From: Prevotella sp.
GTDB lineage: Bacteria; Bacteroidota; Bacteroidia; Bacteroidales; Bacteroidaceae
NCBI GenBank assembly: GCA_017623655.1
Contig: JAGAON010000003.1
Coordinates: 124,001-188,000, forward strand
Length of the DNA stretch: 64,000 nucleotides
Direction: 5' to 3'
Below the pieces are notes generated by a model. It made no database searches, was not told the DNA's origin, and saw only the letters and a program-made list of their open reading frames with translations. The position numbers were made by a program, and so were the translations under genes. Shown one piece after another: positions 55,401-62,407 of the stretch (position 1 is the stretch's first letter; every line of letters begins with the position of its first letter).

Positions 55401-57670
55401 CCGCTTGTGGCGTGGTATCCTTTAAGGTTCAGCGTGGTGTTCTGGCTCTCTGAACCGGGGTTCACTATCTTGACATACAGTTTTCCGGTGCTGTCGTCGA
55501 TGCTGGAAGACACATATACCTTGCGTTCTGTCGGCAAAGCGAAGGAGTGGAGCATACTGCCGTCAAGCCAGCACCTTACCTTTGCCCCCTCAACCTCTAT
55601 CTTTATGTGGTACGTCTTGCCTGTCACGAGGCTGCCGGCGGCACTTGCCACCGTTGTCTTCGTGCCGTCCTTGCATACCTCCACGGCGTGTTGCGTGTTG
55701 TTCCAGCCACCGAGATTCCACCAGCAGAAGTTGTCATTGTCGTTGTAGTTGAACGCTATCAGGAATCCCTCAGCGCCCGATGTCTTGGTGGCATCAAGCT
55801 CAATGGTGTAGTTGTCGCCCAGTTCCGTGCTGAGATTGGCGTACAACAGTCCCTGCATCGATGCGCTTCCCTGCGTCAATGTGCCGTTGCTTTCCGCCCA
55901 AGAACCGCCGTTGTCTGTCCATTTCTCGGTGCCGTTGAACTTGGCGTTGTATGTCGTTCCGTCCGCTTTCGTCACCTTGTAGTTGGTGAATGTGGCCGTT
56001 GTTGACCATGTGCTGAGACCTCCGTAGTTGGCTTTGTCGTTGACTTTGTTGCCTGTCTCCACCCATTTCACGTTCTCCTTGCCCACATAGTTCGGCATCA
56101 GTTTCTGCACATAGTACGACGGAGTGCCGTAACTCTCGCTGGCGTTGAAACGTATCATGTCCGGCATCCACTTCTGATCGTTCTCGTTCACGAATATAGG
56201 AGCGTAGCTTCCCATGATACATATATCGGAATTGTTTTCCATTCCTTGCATATATATGGCCTCGCCGAGCGCTGCGGCCAATGTTCCCGTGGTGCCGAAG
56301 TTCTGTGTTACGGCGTATTCTCCGGCGTAAATCTTCGGTGACTTGGTGCGGTCATAGCCGTCATATTTGCTGTACTGGCTCACGAACCATGACGGTGAAC
56401 GGTAGTAATGCTCGTCCACCGCATCCACGGGATAGCTGTTCCTCCATGTCGGGTTGTCCGTTCCCCATGACTCCACGTTGCCTATGCAGACGGCATCGGG
56501 GTACGCCGCCTTTATGGCTTGGTAGAACTTGTAATAGCGTTCGGCGTATTCAAGGCTCTGGTCGTTGTTCGTCGTGGATGAATAGTTATAGTTCTCGTTG
56601 CCTATCTCTATCAGTCTCAGGTTGAAAGGCGCTTCATGTCCGTTGGCTATTCGCATCGCCCCGTACTTCGTGTCAGCACCCCCGTTGGCGTATTCCATGG
56701 CGTCCAGCGCCTCCTGTATGTACTCGTCAAGGTCGTCCAAGGGCTGATACCACCCGTGGCCGAGACCTACGTTGACCACGAACAGCGGTTCCGCGCCTAT
56801 GTCCTCGGCCAGTTGCAGCATCTCGTGGAAGCCCAGTCCGTCGCTCACGCGGTAGTTCCAGTTCACGTTCTGGTGCCCGGGGCGCGTCTCTATGGCGCCT
56901 ATCGTCTCCTTCCACTTAAACCTGTTCTGCACGCCATTGGCCCACTGCCCCTCTATGTAGCATCCTCCGGGGAAGCGCATGAAAGCCGGTTTCATGTCGG
57001 CCAGCTTCTGCGCAAGGTCTATGCGGCAACCGTTCTCCCTGTCCTTGAAGGTAGGCGGGAAGAGGCTCACCACGTCTATGCTGAACGATGCCGCCCCCGT
57101 GGCGGCGTTTACTATCGCGAACTTGCCGCGCGGACATGAGCCTGTGGCGGTTATCGTGGCTGTCATCTTCTTCCATTCCGTGCCTGCGCTAACCGTCAGC
57201 GGAGCCTCTCCGATGACTTTGCCGCCGTCGTCCTGCAACTGCATCGCAAGCTGTGCCTTTGTGCCGGCTTTTATAAATAAGGAGAGCTTGTACGCCTTTC
57301 CGGCCTCGATGTTCATTCCCCAGAATCCGCTGTTGGCCACAGCGTCGCCTTTTGCGGAGAAAGTAACGTCGGCATATCCCTGCTGTGCGCTGTTCAGCGG
57401 CGCCGTTGTGCCGCGGCTTATGGTGGCCTTGCCCGTGGCAGACCAGTACTCTGTCGAGGCATTGTCCTCAAAAGAGCGGTTGCGTATCAGCTCCGCGTAG
57501 AGGCCGCCGTCACCTGCATGGTTTATTTCCTCGAAGAAAATGCCGTAGTGCAGGTTGCCGATGGCGGTGCCGCGTTCGGCTGGTGAGATGTCAAGAGTTA
57601 CCTGTGCCTGCATCTGTGAGACGCACAATGCAAACATAGTCCATAGGGACAGTAGTCGATGTAGGTTCAT
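52475..57670 (-). CDS. Multidomain arabinofuranosidase: GH51, GH43-like and dockerin-like domains
   Basis: 1731 residues from ATG 57670 (signal peptide MNLHRLLSLWTMFALCVSQM). An in-frame TTG four codons upstream is rejected. Order: carbohydrate-binding segment and GH51 (alpha/beta)8 domain (about 20-540) with acid/base Glu in EIGNENYNY (about 358) and probable nucleophile in IYAGEYAV (about 452); a concanavalin-like insert (about 560-690); the GH51 C-terminal sheet; two SFEN.GW-type binding domains (about 985-1270); a GH43-like propeller (about 1360-1665) with GIRDPHILRG and RVWAPEVIWD; and a dockerin type I pair (GDVDGNGTVDSIDADMVI and ADMNDDSKITVADANSI). Predicted to act outside the cell on arabinan or arabinoxylan. 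Confidence 0.88.
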   Translation of the reverse strand: MNLHRLLSLWTMFALCVSQMQAQVTLDISPAERGTAIGNLHYGIFFEEINHAGDGGLYAELIRNRSFEDNASTEYWSATGKATISRGTTAPLNSAQQGYADVTFSAKGDAVANSGFWGMNIEAGKAYKLSLFIKAGTKAQLAMQLQDDGGKVIGEAPLTVSAGTEWKKMTATITATGSCPRGKFAIVNAATGAASFSIDVVSLFPPTFKDRENGCRIDLAQKLADMKPAFMRFPGGCYIEGQWANGVQNRFKWKETIGAIETRPGHQNVNWNYRVSDGLGFHEMLQLAEDIGAEPLFVVNVGLGHGWYQPLDDLDEYIQEALDAMEYANGGADTKYGAMRIANGHEAPFNLRLIEIGNENYNYSSTTNNDQSLEYAERYYKFYQAIKAAYPDAVCIGNVESWGTDNPTWRNSYPVDAVDEHYYRSPSWFVSQYSKYDGYDRTKSPKIYAGEYAVTQNFGTTGTLAAALGEAIYMQGMENNSDICIMGSYAPIFVNENDQKWMPDMIRFNASESYGTPSYYVQKLMPNYVGKENVKWVETGNKVNDKANYGGLSTWSTTATFTNYKVTKADGTTYNAKFNGTEKWTDNGGSWAESNGTLTQGSASMQGLLYANLSTELGDNYTIELDATKTSGAEGFLIAFNYNDNDNFCWWNLGGWNNTQHAVEVCKDGTKTTVASAAGSLVTGKTYHIKIEVEGAKVRCWLDGSMLHSFALPTERKVYVSSSIDDSTGKLYVKIVNPGSESQNTTLNLKGYHATSGKLVQMTSTTDKAENTNSDHYAVVPTEQEMALSGSKMLITVPAYSFNILELNVSQGETGSEAVAVPEGTYYLYNKEEGAFLGRGAAWGTQAVLDKYGLPVAITKSGDDGYTMMQTDFTDKFIGIDGDIYTDKAKTFPVTWQFIPAEDGRIRIFCPEAQAYIAGNALHSGCTKTADKAQATLFELIGNVQYKAITAVQDSLLAATDGTMSVDVTDIMENPAMTQGTDGWECKGYVGGNTYSPTTRAGVNELYEKCALLQQTVKGLAPNTLYRFSLQGFFRNTASDICVANAEKGYEMSNAYIFAGGNTHRFADWASDRTGATGPNSMEEAAVCFSEGKYNNAVVGRSDKDGCLTVGLELKQKITASWLIWGAAKLEQCAEAVDYTSSITNPSFENALNGWDNNGMQTQNNSEPSAAKTGSYYCERWTKAPGHLPDGYVQQTVTGLPEGTYRVTATCHAENQSGTPAKASGVFLFAGENTTEVSGTAEYSVTGTAIGGELTIGFKSAGTDANWMTVDNFRLQWIGEATSGYKKSLELWINKLQGLIETKKILSDAQKQQARKLIKDATAAETQQEITDAIAKVKAMYEELDAYRIAVDRSSDLYKGYLFAFFPSNSDENLYYAYSEDGFNYTVLNNGQRVMASDTVAIKKGIRDPHILRGADGKTFYMVATDMRCAEGWASNRGIVMYKSTDLIHWQHSTVHFPDRFPDGWSSVTRVWAPEVIWDADYVNTDGSKGRYMIYFSLLTSDDGTCTYDKVYYCYANDDFTDLLDYPVHFYDRGSATIDADIVYDEGDRLYHMIYKNEGSGGICHVTAERLTPEKGMPTGSQWSAPTGTVQQTNVAVEGGGIFRLIGENTWVVMYDCYGSGYYQFCTTTDWKKFTLKAQTATSGAFTPRHGTVMPITASEYNKLIKAFPAEGLTSCLLGDVDGNGTVDSIDADMVIKHFHGVQQTGFDRSVADMNDDSKITVADANSIVNN

Positions 57671-57748
57671 ATCTTTAATCAAGTTAGGTTGTTAATCAGT
57701 TATATGGTGGCCCGCTGTACCACGAAAAAAGTTTAGTCGTATCACCTG

Positions 57749-57780
57749 CAAAGGTACATAACATTCTGTGTAATTGCAAA
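57749..57780 (-). promoter_or_regulatory. Promoter of the arabinofuranosidase gene
   Basis: On the minus strand TTTG (57780-57777), 20 nt, TACCTTTG (57756-57749), with a leader of about 70 nt. It is a full consensus, so expression need not depend on an activator. Confidence 0.8.
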
Positions 57781-57930
57781 TTGTTACACGTTTTTTAACA
57801 TTCTGCGTTCTTGTTTGCAGTGATTTGAAAAAGGGGGAAGGTAATATGCGTTCATGTTAACATATATAAAACAAAAAAAAAAAAACAAAATTCAGAGTTA
57901 CGGGATATAGTTTCTTTGTGGTAAAAGTAC

Positions 57931-57938
57931 TAACTTTG
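57931..57938 (+). promoter_or_regulatory. -7 box for the small basic membrane protein gene
   Basis: TAACTTTG, 73 nt before the ATG at 58012. No TTG at the expected distance. The 341-bp divergent gap (57671-58011) otherwise holds the arabinofuranosidase promoter and A-rich DNA including a run of 13 A (57875-57887); no dyad array. Confidence 0.6.
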
Positions 57939-58011
57939 CACCACCTATTATATATAGGTTCCGGCAAAGGCCGTATCAAAAGGAGTAATAAAGAAGAAAA
58001 AATCATCTATA

Positions 58012-58227
58012 ATGCAGAAAACAACCAATCAAAATGCCTCCGGCGGGCATCACGGGCACAGCCAGCATCAGCATAGGAAAAAGGATTCTACGTCAGAATT
58101 CAGAAGGTATATGCTCAACAGAGGCCGTCGTCGCCGCAGGATGGAGAACTTCCTTTTCGGAACGCTTGTGTGTGTCGCCGTGCTGTTGGGACTGTTTCTG
58201 GTCTCCGTCTATCTGCTGGGCATATAA
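58012..58227 (+). CDS. Small His/Arg-rich single-span membrane protein
   Basis: 71 residues. A His/Gln/Ser-rich start (GGHHGHSQHQHRKK), an Arg-rich stretch (YMLNRGRRRRRMENF), then one membrane span (LFGTLVCVAVLLGLFLVSVYLLGI) at the C-terminus. The positive stretch before the span predicts N-in. A -7 box lies upstream. The His cluster could bind metal, but this is a guess. No family recognised. Confidence 0.6.
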   Translation: MQKTTNQNASGGHHGHSQHQHRKKDSTSEFRRYMLNRGRRRRRMENFLFGTLVCVAVLLGLFLVSVYLLGI

Positions 58228-58270
58228 GCCTGTCGCCGCAATTTCATGGTATGCCGGTTGCGAACCGGCG

Positions 58271-58369
58271 TTATAGGAGCGCATCTTGGCGTGTCCGCCG
58301 ATACGGGAAATGCGGCAATTCGGACGCTACCGCACGAAAATCCGGACGCACCAAGGTGCGTCCCTACAA
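58271..58369. repeat. GGACGCACC palindromic element, copy 6
   Basis: The right arm is intact (GGACGCACCAAGGTGCGTCC then CTACAA); the left arm is decayed (TTATAGGAGCGCATCTTGGC). An extra GGACGCTACCGCACG word lies in the centre. A 34-nt linker with ATTCAATACGTTACAAA joins it to array copy 13. Confidence 0.9.
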
Positions 58370-58403
58370 TAGATTAATATTCAATACGTTACAAAAGTTA
58401 CGA

Positions 58404-58488
58404 TAAAAGGGTGCTGATTGCATTGCAATCAGCACCCTTTTACTGTGTAATCAACACCTGTTCACACGGTAATCAGCACCCTTTTGCG
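58404..58488. repeat. 85-bp four-unit dyad array, copy 13
   Basis: Units start at 58404, 58426, 58448 and 58470; spacers ATT, TGT, ACG. It reads +A -A -C -A. Unit 3 has drifted (GTAATCAACACCTGTTCAC). The right end is followed by GGAG as in several other copies. Confidence 0.95.
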
Positions 58489-58580
58489 GAGAGAACTTTT
58501 ATATGGGCTTATCCGACATAACCTTAAACGCATTGTTTGTACTGCTGTCCGCCCCATGCAAAGGGCTAATACCGGGAACT

Positions 58581-58910
58581 AACCCCGAAGGGGTGACAGA
58601 ACACAGCCCAGGGTGCAACCTTGGGAATTATCGCATTGTACGGCAAGACGTATTGGCACCCCGTAGCCGGCAGGCGAGGAGCACAACGTGCGACGAGGGG
58701 TGTTTGGACTCTATCTTCGTTCGGATGTGTTACCGCTTTGTTTTTGTCGTATAATGATTTACTCCCCTGTCTCGTCCCCTTTTTACACCCCTCGTCGCAC
58801 GTTGTGCTCCTCGCCTGCCGGCTGCGGGGTGCCAATACTTTTTTTCATATACGCCATTAATGTTCCCAGGGTTGCACCCTGGGCTGTATTCTGTCACCCC
58901 TTCGGGGTTC
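58581..58910. repeat. Nested inverted repeat of about 330 bp, AACCCCGAAGGGGTGACA family, copy 3
   Basis: The best preserved copy. Ends AACCCCGAAGGGGTGACAGA and its inverse; second tier CCCAGGGTGCAACCTTGGG and its inverse; inner arms with core GCCGGCAGGCGAGGAGCACA (58667-58686) and inverse (58804-58823 region); a T-rich 85-nt centre. With the palindrome and array it fills most of the 735-bp gap before the transporter gene. Confidence 0.92.
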
Positions 58911-58962
58911 GCCGCCTATATGCGGTTCCCGAATGTTTCTCCTTTTGCGGAGAACCTTGCGG

Positions 58963-60180
58963 TCAGGCCTCCTTTGCCGGCCTTCTCCTTTTGTAGTAAA
59001 CGCTGTATGCCGCTATCACGATATAGCACACCAGCGGCACGGCAAAGGCGCGGCTCATGGCGTGTGTGGTGTCGGCTATGTAGCCCATTATCGGCGGGGC
59101 GACCGCTCCTCCCACGATGGTCATTATGAGCAGTGACGACGCCCGCTTGGTGTTCCCCTTGGCGGAGCGCAGCGCAAGGGCGAAGATGGTGGGGAACATG
59201 ATGGACTCGCAGAGGTAAAGCACAAGGAATGCCGCCATGGATGACCATCCCGCGGCGAAGATGATGAACGCTGTGGCGATGGTGGCTGTGGCGGCGTAGA
59301 TGCCGAGCAGCGTCTCGCCGCGGACGTAGTTCATCACTATGCCGCCCGTCAGACGGCCGAAGACGAACAGTCCCATGCCTCCGAAGGCGAGCCACTGCGA
59401 GGCGGTGACGCTGTCGAGGGCGGTGTTCTCGGTCATGTAGTTGATGAAAAAACTGTTTACGCCGGTCTGGGCGGCCACGTAAAGGAACAGTGCCGTCAGT
59501 CCGAAGACGAACGGTGCGGTGCGGAGAGAGGAGCAACTGTCGCCGGAAGCGGCCTGCACGTCACAAGTCTGCCGCCCGTCTTCTTTGTCCTTTATCTCCG
59601 GCAGCTTGGCGAGGGCGAACATCACCGCCACAAGTAACACGGCGATGCCGACAATGGCGTAGGGCGTGGCGATGCTGCCACCGTTGAACAATAACGCCCC
59701 GCCCACGAAGGGACCGGCAATCCATCCCAGCCCGTTGAGACACTGGGAGAGGTTGATGCGGCTTTCGGCCTTGTCCGGATCGCCGAGGACGGTGGTGTAA
59801 GGGTTGGCGGAAGTTTCAAGACATGTCAGCCCACAGCCTATCACGAACAGCGAGAAGACAAAGAAATAGAATGAGTTTATCTGTGCTCCGGGAATGAAGA
59901 GCAACGCTCCTATGCCGTAAAGGGCCAGTCCCGTCAGTACGCCGGCCTTGTAACCCCAGCGCGAGATGATGTAGCCGGCGGGCAGAGCCATGAGGAAGTA
60001 GCCGCCATATACGGCCGCCTGCACGAGCGAGGCCATGGTCTTTGATATTTGGAACGACTCCTGAAAGTGGGGGTTCAGCACCTCGAGGATGCTGTGGGCG
60101 AAGCCCCACAGAAAGAAGAGTGAGGATATTAACAGGAAGGGAAGCAGGTAGTTGCGCCCTTTGTAGGTGAACATTTGCAT
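58963..60180 (-). CDS. FucP/GluP-type sugar MFS transporter
   Basis: Twelve-span inner-membrane sugar:proton symporter. It has 405 residues. FHS-family signs are the start FLLISSLFFLWGFAHSILEVLNPHFQ, CLTCLETSANPYTTVLGDP and NLSQCLNGLGWIAGPFVGG. Family members carry L-fucose, glucose or galactose. The substrate here is unknown; the nearby arabinofuranosidase hints at sugar use but the two are not in one operon. Confidence 0.9.
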   Translation of the reverse strand: MQMFTYKGRNYLLPFLLISSLFFLWGFAHSILEVLNPHFQESFQISKTMASLVQAAVYGGYFLMALPAGYIISRWGYKAGVLTGLALYGIGALLFIPGAQINSFYFFVFSLFVIGCGLTCLETSANPYTTVLGDPDKAESRINLSQCLNGLGWIAGPFVGGALLFNGGSIATPYAIVGIAVLLVAVMFALAKLPEIKDKEDGRQTCDVQAASGDSCSSLRTAPFVFGLTALFLYVAAQTGVNSFFINYMTENTALDSVTASQWLAFGGMGLFVFGRLTGGIVMNYVRGETLLGIYAATATIATAFIIFAAGWSSMAAFLVLYLCESIMFPTIFALALRSAKGNTKRASSLLIMTIVGGAVAPPIMGYIADTTHAMSRAFAVPLVCYIVIAAYSVYYKRRRPAKEA

Positions 60181-60211
60181 TGGTTTAGTTGTTGGTTTTG
60201 GGGTTATTGGG

Positions 60212-60360
60212 TTAATTAAAAGTTAAAAGTTAGGAATTAATAATTATGATTACCGGACTGATAGTCTTTATGTGCGGCCCCGTATTTCCCGCATTCGGTT
60301 TCGTATTTGCATCTGAAACAGGTAATCATAATTATCAATTCTTAATTGTTAATTATTAAT
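60212..60360. repeat. AT-rich inverted repeat at the O-methyltransferase 3' end
   Basis: The left arm (60212-60254; TTAATTAAAAGTTAAAAGTT then GGAATTAATAATTATGATTA) faces the right arm (60321-60360; GGTAATCATAATTATCAATT then CTTAATTGTTAATTATTAAT). The methyltransferase stop codon (60349-60351) and its last residues RINN are written by the right arm. Confidence 0.8.
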
Positions 60361-61050
60361 TCTGATAATCGTCAGCCCGTCACGCAGGGGCAGTATCACC
60401 CTGCTTACACGCGGGTCGGCGGCTATGTGGTCGTTGAACCGCCTGATGCCGGCGGTCTGTTTGTCCCTGTCATAGTCCGGGTCTATCACGTGCCCGTCCC
60501 AAAGCGTGTTGTCGGCAAGTATGAATCCTCCGGCGTTCATCAGCGGCAGCAGAGCCTCGTAGGTCTTGATGTAGGTGCGCTTGTCACCGTCTATGAACGC
60601 CATGTCGAAGCGTTTGCCCAGCTTCTTGGCCCCGGTTATGGCGTCGCCGATGATGAACGTGATGCGGTCAGCCCATGGCGAGTTCTCAATCCACGGTCTT
60701 GTGAACGGTTCCTGCTCGTCGTTGATTTCGAAGGTATATACGTGTCCGCCGTCGTCCAGCCCCTCCGCCATGCACAGGGCGGAGTAACTGGAGAACGTCC
60801 CGACCTCTATTATGTTGCGGGGGCGTGCCATCTGCACCAGCATCTTAAGCAGTCTGCCCTGCAAACGGCCCGATGCCATGCGGCCGTGAAGTATGTGTAT
60901 GTTCGTGGCCCGCCACAGACGGTACAGGTATTCCGGCTCGGGGTCGGAGTGGGAGAGTACGTATTCGTCAAGCAACGCCTCGCTTTCAGCCCCCTCCCCG
61001 GCAGGGACGGGAGTGGTATGCAGCGGGTTCTGTGTGTGTGACTTGGCCAT
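60349..61050 (-). CDS. Class I SAM-dependent O-methyltransferase
   Basis: 233 residues, of the catechol/caffeoyl-CoA O-methyltransferase type. SAM site IIEVGTFSSYSALCMAEGL, acidic residue in YTFEINDEQE, then the metal and substrate site MAFIDGDKRTYIKTYE and ADNTLWDGHVID. Its start overlaps the aroQ stop by one base, so they form an operon. Methyl acceptor unknown. Confidence 0.9.
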   Translation of the reverse strand: MAKSHTQNPLHTTPVPAGEGAESEALLDEYVLSHSDPEPEYLYRLWRATNIHILHGRMASGRLQGRLLKMLVQMARPRNIIEVGTFSSYSALCMAEGLDDGGHVYTFEINDEQEPFTRPWIENSPWADRITFIIGDAITGAKKLGKRFDMAFIDGDKRTYIKTYEALLPLMNAGGFILADNTLWDGHVIDPDYDRDKQTAGIRRFNDHIAADPRVSRVILPLRDGLTIIRINN

Positions 61051-61475
61051 TATCCGTTACATTCTATTAACGCCTCAATGCCCAGACGGTAGCTGGCCAG
61101 GCCGAAACCGCATATCACTCCCTTGCAGGCGGGGGACAGATAGGAATGGTGGCGGAACTCTTCACGGGTGTGGACATTGCTTATATGCACCTCTATCACG
61201 GGGCATTTCAACGAGCGGATACAGTCGTGCAGGGCGATGGAGGTGTGGGTATAGGCTCCGGCATTGAGCACAACGCCGTCGTAGGTGAAGCCCACCTCTT
61301 GCAGCTTGTCAATCAGTTCGCCCTCGATGTTGCTCTGGAAATACTCCAACTCCACGCCGGGATAACGCCCTTTCAGTTGCGGCAGGTAGCTCTCGAACGA
61401 GCTGTTGCCGTAGATTCCCGGCTCCCTCACGCCGAGAAGGTTGAGGTTCGGGCCGTTCATTATTAGTATCTTCAT
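61050..61475 (-). CDS. aroQ: Type II 3-dehydroquinate dehydratase
   Basis: Third step of the shikimate pathway. It has 141 residues, the usual size of the dodecameric enzyme. The catalytic Tyr is in GVREPGIYGN, with IMNGPNLNLLG at the start, QSNIEGELIDKL, NAGAYTHTSIALHD and the His in VIEVHISNVHTREEFRHHS. It overlaps the sirtuin gene upstream by 4 nt. Confidence 0.96.
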   Translation of the reverse strand: MKILIMNGPNLNLLGVREPGIYGNSSFESYLPQLKGRYPGVELEYFQSNIEGELIDKLQEVGFTYDGVVLNAGAYTHTSIALHDCIRSLKCPVIEVHISNVHTREEFRHHSYLSPACKGVICGFGLASYRLGIEALIECNG

Positions 61476-62191
61476 TGTTCTTTCAGTATTTTTATAAGTC
61501 GTTTCATGCCCTCGCTCGCCCCGCTCTGTATGTGGTTGAGGTCCGCACGCGCCGCCACCGGCTTGGGATCGATGAGATATACCGGCGTGCCGGGGCGCAC
61601 ATACTGCACCAGTCCTGCTGCGGGATAGACGTTGAGTGAGGTGCCTATTATGATGAAAATGTCGGCTGTGAGAGCCTCTTGCACGGCAGACTCCATGTTG
61701 GGGACGGCCTCTCCGAAGAAGACTATGTACGGACGGAGCAGCGAACCGTCGGCGGCCTTGGCGTCATGCGGCACCTCCAATCCCGTCATGCCGAACCCCT
61801 CGTGCGGCAACCGGATGTGACAGCGCGGGTTTTCCACATCGCGGCTGGAGCACATCTTCATCAGTTCGCCGTGCAGGTGTATGATGTTTGTGGAGCCGGC
61901 GGCCTCATGCAGCGCGTCAACGTTCTGTGTTACCACCGTGACATCATACTGGTCTTCCAGCGACGCCACCAGTTTGTGCCCCTCGCAGGGCTTGACGTCC
62001 TTGTATTTGGTGCGCAACATATTGTAGAAGTCATTGACATAGCATGGGTTGGCCTCCCAACCCTCGTGCGTGGCGACACGCTCTACGGGGTAGTTGTCCC
62101 ACAGGCCGCCCGCATCCCTGAACGTGGTCAGGCCGCTTTCCACGGACATTCCCGCACCCGTCAGCACCACTATTTTCTTTTTCAGCTTCAT
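61472..62191 (-). CDS. Sirtuin (NAD-dependent protein deacylase) without the usual Zn cysteines
   Basis: 239 residues from the ATG at 62191 (MKLKKKIVVLTGAGMSVESG). A start at 62212 is less likely because a TACCTTTG promoter box ends 3 nt before it. Core motifs: GAGMSVESGLTTFRD, VVTQNVDALHEAAGSTNIIHLHGE (catalytic His), FFGEAVPNME, IIGTSLNVYPAAGL. In the Zn-ribbon region only two Cys remain (MCSSRDVENPRCHI), and the second CxxC is replaced by DGSLLRPY. Deacylase activity is still likely; specificity unknown. Confidence 0.9.
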   Translation of the reverse strand: MKLKKKIVVLTGAGMSVESGLTTFRDAGGLWDNYPVERVATHEGWEANPCYVNDFYNMLRTKYKDVKPCEGHKLVASLEDQYDVTVVTQNVDALHEAAGSTNIIHLHGELMKMCSSRDVENPRCHIRLPHEGFGMTGLEVPHDAKAADGSLLRPYIVFFGEAVPNMESAVQEALTADIFIIIGTSLNVYPAAGLVQYVRPGTPVYLIDPKPVAARADLNHIQSGASEGMKRLIKILKEQ

Positions 62192-62214
62192 AATCGGCAG
62201 TGTATTTGTCATTG

Positions 62215-62222
62215 CAAAGGTA
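62215..62222 (-). promoter_or_regulatory. Minus-strand -7 box for the sirtuin-aroQ-methyltransferase operon
   Basis: TACCTTTG on the minus strand, so transcription should begin near 62208. This supports translation from 62191 with a short leader. No good -33 box. Confidence 0.6.
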
Positions 62223-62329
62223 GGTATTTTTCTTGATTTATATTAGGTAAGGGTGCGCTTTTAAGTGTTAGGAAACAAGTCTTAACAATATTTAGCGGTA
62301 CTATAAAGCCTTTATTCTAAACTTTTGCT

Positions 62330-62337
62330 TAATTTTG
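62330..62337 (+). promoter_or_regulatory. Possible -7 box for the FKBP genes
   Basis: TAATTTTG, 70 nt before the ATG at 62408. The -33 region is T-rich but without TTG at 19-20 nt. Confidence 0.5.
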
Positions 62338-62407
62338 TCGCAATTATGTGCAGCCGGTTCTCGCCGGCTTTATTCAGCAATAAGAAACAAAAAAACGAAT
62401 AAACAGG

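Noticed and set aside
3281-58488. Four-unit arrays as CRISPR arrays
   Set aside because: The units are 19 bp with 3-bp separators and only four per site, they are dyad-like, and no cas genes are present. This is not CRISPR geometry.
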